Assembly (NCBI RefSeq): GCF_947172395.1
Contig: NC_069094.1
Location: 11,708,292 to 11,772,291, forward strand
Length of the DNA: 64,000 nucleotides
Reading direction: 5' to 3'
DNA from: Bicyclus anynana
Lineage: Eukaryota; Arthropoda; Insecta; Lepidoptera; Nymphalidae
Shown here one piece after another: positions 1 through 11,307 of the stretch. The notes under the pieces are model-generated. The model had not been told where the DNA came from. It did no database searches and saw only the letters and a program-made list of their open reading frames with translations. A program made the translations under genes and the position numbers. The first letter of the stretch is position 1, and each line of letters starts with the position of its first letter.

Positions 1-966
1 TATATTGTACCCAATAGAATAATGAAACAAATCCATTATTTTTGTTAGGTGGCTGTAGTGATCAAAACTTCTTAAAGTATGGTTTAAACAATGCTTTTTG
101 TAACATTTAGCACTAAAAATCGTATTTAGCTGTTTTTTGGTATAGTGAATTGAAGTGCGGAATTGAGTAGGTATAGCTATTATAACCTTGCAGAAAAACG
201 GTTTTTAGATACGCCTCGTGTTCAGAGAGGACTCGAGCATTGACGATACTATATTGAAACATCTTAACATCAAAGACTCTTTCTTTCAAACATGTATAGC
301 ATAGTGAAGAAGAAGCCTCTTGCTTTTCTTCTGTTGCATGTATTTTAAATAAACAGTTATTAGCTGCTTTATAGCTATTCAGATAAACAACAACAAAATT
401 CCCAGCAATGTCTATAATAGGAACATTCATTCATAAATTTATAATTAATTTGCAATTTCAAAACATCCGTTTTCCTTACCCTTATTATCTTTCGATGTAT
501 TGTATAAGGTCATAGCTTGCGTAAAATTGTTTCAACCATGTAGGTATACTTAATCAATTTGTGGAAGAATCGAAATGTGACGTAAATACCATACCAAGAA
601 TACTAAAGTTGAATCGTTTATAGGCAAATGCTGACTGATGGAATTGTCAAAGATTTTATTTGCTTGAATGTTGTACTAAAATGTAAAAAAAATCTGCAAA
701 TTGTACAAATTATTTAACTTGTAAAAGTCTAAAATCTAATAAATGCAGTGCCCAAATACATGGGGAATTGTACCATCGTTAGTTTATAAACGTCTCCGAA
801 ACTACTAAGAAAAAGACTAAAAGAAAATGTAAAATGTCTTAACGATCCGGACGATCGTTTTGTGCATCCACTTTTTAATGGGATGGGCCTGGGCCTATCC
901 ATTTAAATAGTCTCAAAATATGATAGATATGTCACTTTAAGCATCTGTTTTTTATTTCTATTCCAG

Positions 967-1082
967 GTATATCTGATTACCGCGACGGCACCCGCGGCAA
1001 AGATTGGCAGCCAAATGCGGCGCTGGCGGCGGCGGCGGTGATGAAAGCCATCATCTTAGCTCTGGAGCCACCGACTGACTAG
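967..1082 (+). CDS. Last coding exon of a PNP/UDP-like nucleoside phosphorylase domain protein (partial)
   Basis: The exon starts after the acceptor TATTTCTATTCCAG. It has two bases of a split codon (Gly if the previous exon ends in G), 37 codons and a TAG stop. It reads GISDYRDGTRGKDWQPN followed by an alanine-rich helix (ALAAAAVMKAIILALEPPTD). The order G-I-x-D-Y-x-D followed by W-Q and an Ala-rich helix is, from memory, how the C-terminal part of PNP_UDP_1 (MTA/SAH nucleosidase-like) domains looks, for instance in NLR-type proteins of fungi and some animals. That would imply cleavage or phosphorolysis of a nucleoside. GC content jumps sharply here compared with the flanks, which supports coding. 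The earlier exons lie left of the window and bases 1-966 would be intron. The open frame and splice acceptor are solid; the family call is tentative because only about 38 residues are visible. Confidence 0.5.
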
Positions 1083-4000
1083 ATATCTTGTGTGGAAACC
1101 ACAATGAATCTTTCTATAGTTCTTCTATCTTAAACACTGTTGATTTCTTTGTTTACAGCAGTATATGATAGATAATCCCTGATAATTTACCCACTTTATT
1201 TTAACCCTCGCAGTAGTAGTCAAATCAAATCGTGACACCATTAATGCAATTTACTTTAGTGTGACAGTAACAGCCGCCTCGCGGCCTCTGATCATAGCTT
1301 TGATATTGTCTATACTATTTATGGCTTATTATGGATCATCTACACTATCGGCTATTGGCGACCGCAGGATAGGACGTCATTGTGCAATTGTCACTCAATC
1401 GTACAAAGTTGCATTAACTGCATAAGCTGCGTTGCATGTCTGACATAACCTAAACTCCTTTGACAGTCATGCGAAAAACTGACAGGCCATTACGCTCCAT
1501 CGATTCAAATCATGGGCAATTATAGGCTATTATGGCCTCTACTTATTCGAAAATGCTTATATTCGCCCATCTTAGCCGATAATGTAGGAGATTAGTATGA
1601 TATTATTTATGATAATTATTATATTTTCAATCGCGACAATTTGGACTTGAGATACAGAATTCTTAATCACGCATTTAATAGCCCACTGAGAAATTTATAA
1701 ACCTCAATTCGGGGAGCCACAGGCACTTTTATGTATACCTACTAGCATACTAAAGCACACATGGCGAGTGCTTAGTATGCTAATAGAAGTAATTTTCAGA
1801 CAAAGAAGTAAATAGACAAGTAATTGGAGTGCCGTTGTAAATAAATTTTATCATTTTGACATCCCAACACACTACCAAACCATTTTTCCATTATATTGTA
1901 ACGCAACAAGTTACTTAAACTTTGCAACAAATTGCGTAGTAATTTGCGCAATTTTTATTAATCTTAATATTTTTTTTAGTGAAACCATAACAATTGTAAC
2001 TAACATAATGCTCATATTGTTCTCTTTTTCACGGGAGTGCAATGGATGCTTTCCATCTGTCTATTTACTTTTATGTCTATGAAGAATTTCGATTTTGTTT
2101 TTCTGGGCAGGTCTTATATAAATTCGTTTTTTCCAATATATCTCCTCTGTTTCGTGTTTTCTTCATATCGATGAGCGAGCAGAGAAATATGAAGTAAGTA
2201 GTTAGTTAGTTAGAAAATATTACAGGTCCACTTGCCTTACTTTTTTCCTGTTAGTTATTTAGATAAAACTGCTTATTTATACACTATTTATATTAAATTT
2301 TAACGTAGTATATTAGAATATACAAAGTTTTTTTTAATGTTACGCCCTCTTTAAATTTATATAATGTTACTTAGTAGGTTTATATCACTAGATGTTTATT
2401 GGAACACTGTCATTATATTTTTCCCCATAGTTGTTTGAATATTCATTCTGAATCTATTTTTTAAGATTATAAAATACTGTTTAAATTCTCGAAGTCTACC
2501 AAGTTAGTGTTTTAATATATTTCAATATACTTAACAAAAATGTTGTATAGGTACTTTGTAAATTTTTTGAAGTCTTTGGATTTAATGGCTGACAAGCAGT
2601 GGGGTAATCTCCTCCCGAGAGTGTCGGTCCCGAGTAAGAATCGGAGGATCTTGCTCCCCCGGGTATTAAACAAGCGTTTCATAATATATTGCCACAAACT
2701 TATCTGGCCCAGTAAGCGTGTCGCACTTTTAGTCACAAAAGTCAACTTTTAAATATTTTTGTGCAAAATGGCAACAAATTTGTAAGTTCCAATTTTGGCC
2801 ACTAGGTCAGAAATATTGTAGATAGATAGTTGACTGATAGTGTGTTGGTGAAAACTGAAGAAACGTTATTTAATGGAACATACTTTCAGTTTATACACAT
2901 AGATATAATTGGTCTGTTTATCAATAAATCCAATGTCAAAGGGACTTTTCAGAATAGTTTTATATACTAGTCGGGAAGCCGAAGAGTGGATTTTTGCAGT
3001 TATTCGAGCGCGGCAGATGAACATTAGGAACTTAAATATGAACTTAAATAAGAATAACTTGTAAAGAATAAAAAAATATATATATACTTTGCACGTTGTT
3101 AAGTACCTCCACCAAGTAAGAACCCTTAATATTGGTAGGGACGTTTATGGCAATAAAAAACTATTTTTTTAATAATTTTGAATGTAATAATCGCTAATAT
3201 TTTCGGTAAGCCGAAGTAATAAAATATGTCTTTTCCCACCGCTGAAAGCGAAGTTATAGAGAGACCACTTTTTCTTCCAATCATCTAATCTAATCGGTTC
3301 CCATGGCGCTTTAGTAATTGCAAATTTAGCATCCCTGGTTCCCCTACTATACCTACCCATATTTGATTATAACATGCGAAGTCCAAAAGTGAAGTTCACT
3401 GGACAAGACTAATGGAGGTAAAATGTTATGTCGATTGTTTTTTAAAGTTAACATTACTGTTTGTGATTTAATTATTATTATATAAGTACTTGAGAATAAT
3501 TGAATATTTATATTTCATTTGTATACTGATATTGTTGTTTATAACCATTGATACTCCACTTTTATAAAAACCAATTTTCTTATGGCCTAATTTTTTCGGC
3601 CTATTTGCAATTTGAAGTACTGAGAAACTGCTTTGAAAACTATATTTTTAAATAAAAGCCTTAACTTTTGTAAAACACTACTTGTTGCCTTAATTAAAAA
3701 TGTTTAAACAAAGGCTGAAATAGATTTAACAAAAATATTTGCATTTGAATTTAATTTTTTCAGATTTACCCCAGTCAAATAAGGAATTAACCTTGGAATG
3801 AGGGATAATAAGCTGTAAACACCTTAATTTTAGTGTTCTGAAAGATTGTCTCATATGTCTCACAAAATCTCATTTATTAAAAAAATTGTAGAGCATAAAA
3901 TTTGCAACAAAGTTTTTTTTATAAATTCATACACTTCAGTTTTTGGGATGAAAGGCACAGAGGACAGAGTTATTTTATTTGCCTTATTTGACTGGTCTTA

Positions 4001-4995
4001 TTGTATTTTTTTTATTGTTAAAAGACGTGCTAATTAAGATTGACAGTTACCAAAGTTTTGGAAGCACGCTTGTGTTTTGTAAAAAACCAATGTGATTTTG
4101 ATACAATAGGTTTTTAGATACAATATATCATAAGCGTAACTATTCTCTCAATTTTCAATACATTCTACGGTTGTAACATTTGGACCTGCTCCTATCCTTG
4201 AACATAGTGGCGTGCCCAAGATTTATAACTAGGGTAAGCTATACACTAGCTTATATAAAATAGGAAATTCCTTTTCCAATATAGTTTAATAATGAATGCT
4301 CAGCTTTCATGTTTGAACCTACCCTTTAATTTGTACACTGAAATATTCACCTTATTTAGTAAGTTGAAGAGAAAATATAACATGAAGTATTTAAAACAAC
4401 ACCATTATATTAAGTAATTAATTTAAATAGTTTATTCATTTATTATTTTATTTTGAAACCTATAATAACATGTACAAAATAAATATCAAAGAAGCTTAAA
4501 GTGCCCAAAAGTGATCTCTCTCTGACAACTTATGGTAGTAGAAATTAAAAGGGTTGGTGCGGCAAACATTTTACTATCTGACTCGATAGATATTTTTTGG
4601 TTAGTTAGTGTCCATTTTAAGTAAAACTTCGAGTTACGCTTATGAATATAAATTGATAGAATTTAGAAGTAGTGCCTATCTAAGTGTTTAGATTTATTAA
4701 TTTATACATTATTAATGATTATCATTATATTATACGTATTGTGACCATTTCACTGCCATAAATGGCTTATTTATATTAAATTATTACCATAGATTTATAT
4801 GTGTATAATCAACATTTTTACAATTTGTTGTGAATAACCAAAGTGTTTATTTCGGCTGTTTAGACAGGACTAGTCGCCTGAATTGTTACAATTTATTTAC
4901 ACCCTTTAAAAAAGTTAAATTTGTAGAACATTATTTATATAGAATACCTATCTAATTAAGTATTTTGAAAGTTAATTATGTTAAAGTTCCTCTAT
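1083..4995. other. Gene-free stretch right of the first exon
   Basis: The first part should be the 3' UTR of the preceding gene, but the first clear AATAAA is at about 1840-1845, so the 3' end is uncertain. A short inverted repeat lies at about 1744-1788 (AGCATACTAAAGCAC and its complement). A GC-richer patch at about 2585-2700 is open on both strands but resembles no protein I know. A 63-codon minus-strand open frame ends at 3169 and is likewise unrecognised. A segment at about 4205-4280 is similar to sequence near 8704-8970, so it is probably an old dispersed repeat. Nothing else stands out. Confidence 0.5.
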
Positions 4996-5592
4996 CTCAC
5001 GAAAACCGTTCAAAATAATATTGACAAGACAAAAAATCATCGATCTCCTATTGAAAAGTGGATGCCCAATCAGCGACCAAAAAACGTGCTAAACAATGGT
5101 TTGGCACTCAATTCAAGTAGTCGCATTTGCAAATTCAACCACAAACTCAATCGTTAAGGTAGAATTTGCTCTGAATTTGGGATTTTATTGAATATTGGAC
5201 TATATAGGCCTTTAGGTGTATCTACCTAATTTTCTTTACCAATAATTCTAAAACTGTCAAAGCAAAACTGCCCAGTTTTAAGTGAAATTTTCTACATGAA
5301 TGTGCGTCCTTTTATTATACGAGGTCAATGCAAAAAAGTAAAAAAAAAAACTGTAAGTCAACTGAGGTGGAGAAAAAATGCCATCAAACGGATTTTAGTA
5401 CTCTTTTAATAGAAAGTCATACAAGTGCGTCCACTGATCCGCATCGTATGGATTGCATCGAACCAATTTTGTCTACCGTAAAATTAAAAATCCGTTTGAT
5501 GCGATGCCTCCAATATGCACGATGCGGATATGTGGACGCCCACCATTATAAGACGTTATAATGTCAAAAAGTAAAACTGTTTTCGTGAGATT
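4996..5592. mobile_element. Old inverted-repeat element containing a younger MITE and a second palindromic insertion
   Basis: The left end TCTCACGAAAACCGTT has an inverted match at the right end (AACTGTTTTCGTGAGA). Inside are a family-A MITE (5038-5330) and a segment at about 5380-5540 in which ATCAAACGGATTTT and GCGTCCAC..ATCCGCATCGT motifs recur in inverted orientation. This reads as nested insertion of at least two short DNA elements into an older one. No coding capacity is evident; the 77-codon open frame at 5328 simply crosses these repeats. Confidence 0.45.
5038..5330 (+). mobile_element. MITE family A, full-length copy
   Basis: This non-coding element of about 293 bp starts CATCGATCTCCTATT and ends TTTTATTATACGAGGTCAATG. 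The reverse complement of the end (CATTGACCTC.TATAATAAAAG) aligns with the start as an imperfect terminal inverted repeat of about 35 bp containing GCACAATCA in the better copies. Related copies are at 6343, 9872 and 31068, with a fragment near 851-888. Confidence 0.65.
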
Positions 5593-6342
5593 GATCAGTA
5601 ATTAATCATTATTCAGTTCCGTTTTCATGAACAGACTGATCGATAACGTAGTTTAGATAAGTAGATTTTCAGCTTTTTTACTAATAGATTAGATGCAATC
5701 CATACCAATTATTGAGATTGTTTGGCACATGTTTATGTTTAATTTTAGGATCATTGCATTATTTGGTTTTTATGAAAAAAAGTAAATCAAAACATTAATA
5801 AACTGTCACAATCTTCCAAAACTAATACAGTAAAATTGTACGTATAGCGTCATTAATCACAATTCCTCCGAGTGAAACATTCAATGTGATTCGATACCTA
5901 AAATAGCTCCCAATTTTGTATAGGAGGAATATTTAACTATCGTGAAATATAAGTAGTAAAGTACTTATTTATTTTACCAGATTTCATCCAGATTTTAAAT
6001 GGTGTTACACGTAGATTAAAGCGTTGCATAAAACTTTACTAAGTTGATTAAAAGTGAAAGAAATTGTAGGTCTGTTAGCGTAGACTTTTTGTTGACCATA
6101 TAAAAGGTCAATGTTACATACAAACTTGAACTTTCTGGACACAAAAATTACTTGACTGAAAGCCTGCGATATAGCCAGCCATACCTTATTTTAGGAAGGT
6201 CGAAAGCTCATCAACCTATGGTCGTAAGTACTTTATGTATGTAGCTTTTTATAGTAGGTACGCTAATCTGTTAGCCACATATACGTGTAGATCTTTCATA
6301 AAATAAGGTATTGAAGCTCTCAGTCTTAATAAAGTATTAGAA
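5593..6342. other. Gene-free, no clear features
   Basis: AT-rich sequence with no open frame worth reporting and no recognisable repeat of any length. Confidence 0.4.
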
Positions 6343-6485
6343 CCATCGATCTCCTATTAAAAAGTGGATGCACAATCATATAATTTTCTTTACCAATAAT
6401 TCTAAAACTGTCAAAGCAAAATTGGCCAGTTTTTAAGTGAAATTTTCTACATGATTTTGCGTCATTTTATTACAAAAGGTCAATG
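6343..6485 (+). mobile_element. MITE family A, internally deleted copy
   Basis: It has the same two ends as the 5038 element (CATCGATCTCCTATT and AAAAGGTCAATG) but lacks about 150 bp of the middle, including the segment that contains TTTGGCACTCAATTCA. The join falls directly before TAATTTTCTTTACCAATAAT. Confidence 0.65.
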
Positions 6486-6859
6486 ATTGGAATAAATAAT
6501 TCACTATTTTTAATCGATTTCTAAAAAGGAGGAGGTACTTGAAAATCACAGTTGTTAACAGTACAGTACAGTTAGGCGTACAGTTTTAGAATAGGAGAAC
6601 TTTATAGGCAGGTAATACCTAGGTACTCGTAATTACTACACTAATAACAGTTTATTCAAACGTTTTAATAACATGTGTGCAAGCACCAGGAGTCATTGTG
6701 TTTTGTGAAATAATTTTTATCCCTTGACCTGTTGTATTATTTCTTAATTTTGTGTATATTTGAATTTCTGTGTTTTAATTTGTTTTGTAATCGCACAATA
6801 AATAAATTAGTATGCATATTGTTGTCTTCTTTGTTTGTTTTTATCACATGCCTAATGTC

Positions 6860-7309
6860 CTAGGACTTGTTAAAAAGTTTTATAAGCCCTCCAACACGCA
6901 TATGAGCAGCCTTATAGACTGTCAAGTTGATAACACTCCCATGATATGCGGACGCGGGTGTAAATCGTGCGTGCGGGGAAATGAGATGCATCAGTCGTTT
7001 TTCATTCATCGCTACGGGAGTGTTACGAAGTTGCCAAGCGATATGCATAACTTCACGATAAGGAGCCACCCACTGGTCTAAGCTCCTTATCCCCTCTCCT
7101 GACTGATGTATGTAATGGTGAATACATAATAAACAAAATAAAAGACCTATGACATCAAACTGGTAATAGGGAAGCGTTGGATCACAGTACATACAGTAGT
7201 CTAACTTCATACTAGAGGACGAAGCGCGACCAATATCTACGCACCTCGATCTCGGGGTTCGCTCGCGGTGTAGACAGTCGCGATTGGGCCAGTGACACAA
7301 AGTTGGCAA
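6860..7309 (-). other. Unrecognised 149-codon open frame, probably repeat-derived
   Basis: This is the longest open frame in the left 10 kb and is clearly more GC-rich than its surroundings. The central part (IRSLDQWVAPYREVMHIAWQ, then NTPVAMNEKRLMHLISPHAR) looks protein-like, but I do not recognise the family. An opposite-strand frame at 6812-7081 is its shadow. An RTE-type LINE 3' end follows at about 7450-7542, which suggests a mobile-element setting. It could be an exon of an unknown gene or a decayed transposon; I cannot decide. Confidence 0.25.
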
Positions 7310-7449
7310 ATGGAATTAAAATTTAAAATGCTGGAGGCGGGCAGCCCTATCACATGTTAACGTACCGCGCGACTGTAGGTATTTATTTCAAATATACGGC
7401 CGAGTTGAACTACTGTTTGTATTTATTTACTGTGGCCGGATGTATCTAT

Positions 7450-7542
7450 GCGGTTCAAGACTTGTGTTTGGGAGTCCTTATACAAGGCCTATATCCAGCA
7501 GTGGATGTCCATCGGCTGAAAATGTTGATGATGGTGAAATAA
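7450..7542 (+). mobile_element. RTE-type LINE 3'-end fragment
   Basis: It contains the RTE tail seen repeatedly in this window: ACAAGGCCTATATCCAGCAG, then TGGATGTCCATCGGCTGA, followed by a degenerate ATGATG tail. It is heavily 5' truncated. Confidence 0.6.
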
Positions 7543-7739
7543 AAGCCAAATTAATAAAAACTCAATTTATTAAGTACCTATCCATCTCAACATACGCGTA
7601 GGAACATTCGTATAAAACCGTCAATCCATCAATTTCAAGCACGCACTCTTCTTGAACCAGTCAATCTGGAAAGGATAATTTATTAACACTAATGAAATTC
7701 TTAATAACTATGCCTTGCACCTGTTATTTTATCTATTTT

Positions 7740-8069
7740 GACGGCTTCCGTGGCGCAGTGGTACGCGCGGTGGATTTACAAAACGGAGGTCCTGGGTTCG
7801 ATCCCCGGCTGGGCAGATTGAGATTTTCTTGATCGGTCCAGGTCTGGCTGGTGGGAGGCTTCGGCCATGGCTAGTTACCACCCTACCGGCAAAGACGTAC
7901 CGACAAGCGATTTAGCGTTCCGGTACGATGCCGTGTAGAAACCGAAAGGGGTGTGGATTTTCATCCTCCTCCTAACAAGTTAGCCCGCTTCCATCTTAGA
8001 CTGCATCATCATTTACCATCAGGTGAGATTAGAGTCAAGGGCTAACTTGTAAAGAATAAAAAAAAAAAA
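7740..8069 (+). mobile_element. tRNA-derived SINE, family 1, near full length
   Basis: The 5' part is tRNA-like, with an A box (TGGCGCAGTGGTACGCG) and a B box (GGGTTCGATCCC). The SINE body follows (GGTCTGGCTGGTGGGAGGCT, then GTTCCGGTACGATGCCGTGT), and it ends GGGCTAACTTGTAAAGAATA plus poly(A). This family resembles the HaSE-type SINEs known from moths. At least ten more copies or fragments lie in the window. Confidence 0.85.
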
Positions 8070-8750
8070 TTCTGAGGCATAAGTTTGTATCTGTAACTTT
8101 ATAGGCTTAATTATCCACGATTTGAAGGCCGGTAACTTTATAGACTTGTTACTTTAAAGACTTAATTATCAGGGGCGTAGCTATATGTATGCCGCCGTAT
8201 CTGCTGTATAAATGATAGGGGCCCCCTTACGCGTCAAAGCAAACATTTGTATAAGAGTTATCTTCAATATTACTTAATCTGGGTGATGCTTCACGGAAAA
8301 AACATACAAATAAACTGCAGAAATTACTAAAGTAAAAAAGCAATACTTTATGTTAGAGCAACTCAAAAACTAAAGAGATTTTTTGGGATTTGCCGCTCGT
8401 CTATTGGGCCTCCAACTAATTTTGTTACAGGGCACGTTACACGTTACGCCACTGTTCATTATCCACGATATATAGGCCGGTAACTTTATAGACTTAATTA
8501 TCCACGATTTGAAGTCTTAAGTTTCGACTATTTTCTGTTGAACTTGTAGCTCTCTCAGCACTGGCAATTCGCTTACCTAATATTAAACCAGGCAGGTTTA
8601 AATCACTTAGGTACTATACCTAGAAAACCAAACAGAGTCAAAATATAAAATCCTAAAATTGATCCGTGCTGAGAATCGAACTTAGAACCTGTTGATAACT
8701 GTGGCGTGTATAGGGTAGGTATGCACTATATTTTAACTAGGGTATGCACT
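8070..8750. other. Gene-free, degenerate repeats
   Basis: Short internal repetition is visible: the phrase GGCCGGTAACTTTATAGACT occurs at about 8128 and again near 8473, each time close to AATTATCCACGAT. No gene is seen. Confidence 0.4.
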
Positions 8751-8932
8751 AGTAAGCGCAGTGTTGGCCGACCCCCCACCAGGTGGACTGACGACATCAA
8801 GCGAGTCGCATTGATTCGCTGGATGCAGGCAGCTCAGTATCGTGATGTTTGGAAGTCCCTACAAAAGGCCTATGTCCTGCAGTGGACGTCCATCGGCTGA
8901 TATGATGATGATGATGATGATGATGATGATGC
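8751..8932 (+). mobile_element. RTE-type LINE 3' end with (ATG)n tail
   Basis: It encodes the C-terminus KRSVGRPPTRWTDDIKR...KAYVLQWTSIG followed by TGA and about ten ATG repeats. It matches the longer minus-strand copy at 36101-36885. It is 5' truncated. Confidence 0.8.
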
Positions 8933-9374
8933 ACTATATAAACAAATTGTACAAAATAGGAAATTCTTTATCCAATGCTTTGTCCAATCCAATGTTCGTT
9001 AATGAGTCCTCGGGGCATTTTTGCATCTATGTTTTACTAACTGAACGCCAGAGGTCGTCTTGCTCAAAACATTCAAAACAACTTCAAAAATAATGTAGGT
9101 TCCAAAAATTTTGCTACTTACAAAAATGTACTACTTACTTACTTACCTTATTATTTATTAGCCTCTTATAGTATTATATTCAACTTATCATTCTGCAAAA
9201 AAGAGGGAACGCTATTTATACACATAGATAACACTAAAATCGAACATTCACCCAACAAAAACCCAGACTAACAACTGTGCCCAACAACTGTGTCAACAAA
9301 CAACAAAATATGTACCCATTAGTTATACCTAGTATATCTGCAATACATTGCGGATTATAATCGTGTTACATACA

Positions 9375-9447
9375 GTCCCTGTGGCGCAGTGGATAGCGCG
9401 TTGGACTTCTAATCCAAAGGTCGTGGGTTCGATCCCCACCAGGGATG
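9375..9447 (+). tRNA. tRNA-Arg (anticodon UCU)
   Basis: A complete 73-nt cloverleaf. The acceptor stem is GTCCCTG/CAGGGAT (first pair G-U) with discriminator G. The D arm is GCGC..GCGC, the anticodon stem TTGGA/TCCAA encloses the loop CTTCTAA (anticodon TCT), and the T stem GTGGG/CCCAC encloses TTCGATC. A and B boxes are intact. A TTTT run at 9459-9462 would terminate RNA polymerase III. There is no intron. Unlike the tRNA-like SINE heads in this window it has no SINE body or poly(A) tail, so it is called a genuine gene. Confidence 0.92.
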
Positions 9448-9871
9448 ACCAAATTAAATTTTGAAATATTTAATTTAGAAACCATCTTTAGTTTCGTTTA
9501 GTGTAAATAGTGTAAATTTATGCATTATTAGTACTAACATATTACGGTAAATCATTAGAATCATTTAGGTATTTACTTCTACTTCTACAAAAATTTAAAT
9601 TTTGTGATATTATCTTTAATTAATTTCAAAATATTGTTTTCAGATGTCACTAATAGGAAAAAATAAGTTCCAATTTCACTCTGTTCTGTTTTATCAGAGG
9701 TTCAATTCAATAAAAACCAAGATGCCTAGCCTGCGACCACTGACTAGTGAAGAGAAATGTACAAAATGTCGGCTAATGACGGCGGAGTAGTCACATTCCC
9801 ATTTCTTTCGTCACAGCACAACAAAACTCAACAAAAGTGCTGCTATTAGTTGATATTTTGTCTATTTCCCT

Positions 9872-10174
9872 CATTGACCTCTTATAATAAAAGAACGCAC
9901 AATCATGTAGAAAATTTCACTTAAAAACTGGCCAATTTCGCTTTGACAGTTTTTGAATTATTGGTAAAGAAAAAATTAAAGGCCTTCAAATATAGTCCAA
10001 TATTCAATAAAATCCCAAATTCAGAGTAAATTCAACCTTAAGGATTGAGTATAAGGTTGAATTTGCAAATGCGACTACATGAATTGTATGCCAAGAAGTT
10101 GTGTTTGGCACTCATTGAGTGGGGATGTTTTTGGGTAGCTGATTGTGCATCCACTTTTTAATAGGAGATCGATG
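9872..10174 (-). mobile_element. MITE family A, full-length copy
   Basis: Reverse-oriented copy, starting CATTGACCTCTTATAATAAA and ending AATAGGAGATCGATG, about 303 bp. It carries the complete middle part (TGCCAAGAAGTTGTGTTTGG) that is missing from the 6343 copy. Confidence 0.7.
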
Positions 10175-11096
10175 ATTTCCCTTCAAGATACGTCGTTTGG
10201 TCGCATGTAAGGCGTTCAACATAATAATGATGCCCAACAATTAAATGGTCACAAAATAAATCATTAGACAGTCTTTCAGATTATAAATTTAATTAAATTT
10301 AATATCAAAAGCTATTAAAATAAAACTGTAGACCGTCTGAAAATTAGCAGTGGTAACCATTGGGGTGATGAGGGTTATTTGTATTAACATACACAAATGT
10401 TAGTTTGTGCTGAACATTTATTAGCATAATTTAACAACACACAAAGCAATAATTAATATTTGTAGCATTTAGTACACAGTGCAAACACAAAAGCGATGTG
10501 GCAAAAGATCATTTCATTGTTACTTGCATCGTCAGTTGCGAACGAACACCAAACTTACTGTTGGTCTTCTATAAGTTGAAAAAATTGTTTAAAACATTTA
10601 AAAAGTACATTTGTCTTAAAAGTAAATAGTTAATATTTAATTTAATGTATTGTTTATTTGCTTGAGTATTTTTTATATAAAAATTAATTATATTTTTTAC
10701 TATATAGTCAGTCCATTCTGGTACAAATTGGTTTTGGTGGTAGTGACAATGTTTAGACAAGTGTGATAGACACATTTTTGTGTAAAACTGTGTTTGCAGA
10801 AACAACATTTTTTTTCATTATTTATTCTTTACCCTTGACTACAATCTCACCTGATGGTAAGTGATGATGCAATCTAAGATGGAAGCTGGCTAACTTGTTA
10901 GGAGTACTACACACTCCTTCAGTATTAAACACGCAAATGGTCCATCATCTTACCACTAAGTACATCTAATCCATTTACAGACATGTTTTAACTTAATAGT
11001 TGAACTGTTCAGTTAAATCATATATCCATGTGTCCGTCAGTTTTAACTGTACTGTTTTTTTCTAAAGATTTTGACTGAAATTTCAAACAGATAATA
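10175..11096. other. Gene-free stretch with one SINE fragment
   Basis: AT-rich sequence. The 79-codon minus-strand open frame at 10569-10808 is low-complexity and not recognisable. A family-1 SINE 3' fragment (minus strand) lies at about 10826-10920. Confidence 0.45.
10826..10920 (-). mobile_element. SINE family 1, 3' fragment
   Basis: Reads TATTCTTTACCCTTGACTAC, then CAATCTCACCTGATGGTAAG, the reverse complement of the family-1 tail. The sequence breaks off after the AACAAGTTAGC equivalent. Confidence 0.75.
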
Positions 11097-11099
11097 CTG

Positions 11100-11304
11100 G
11101 GCCTGTAGCCATGTGGCACGTCGATTCTCTTTCTACAAACGCTAACGCTTCGAAAACGAACAAAATGAATGGGAATGACATTTGTTGTCAACAAGTTATG
11201 TGATCAAGTAGTCGATCGGATCCGTCACTCCCATACATTTTGTTAGTTTTTGGAAGTGTTAGCGTTTTTAGAAAGAGAATCGACGTGTCACATGGCTACA
11301 GGCC
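11100..11304. mobile_element. 205-bp MITE with long terminal inverted repeats and CTG target duplication
   Basis: The left end GGCCTGTAGCCATGTGGCAC and the right end (complement GGCCTGTAGCCATGTGACAC) form inverted repeats of about 80 bp, covering CGTCGATTCTCTTTCTA and CGCTAAC..TTC. CTG flanks both sides (11097-11099 and 11305-11307). A 3-bp CWG target duplication is a known feature of PIF/Harbinger elements, so that superfamily is inferred. It could form a near-complete hairpin. A half copy lies at 38828-38945. Confidence 0.75.
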
Positions 11305-11307
11305 CTG

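Noticed and set aside
7740..7815. tRNA gene at the SINE head
   Set aside because: The tRNA-like part is followed by SINE body and poly(A) and recurs many times; the acceptor stem does not close.
8706..9093. Two overlapping plus-strand open frames
   Set aside because: They are two readings of the same RTE LINE tail and its ATG repeat.
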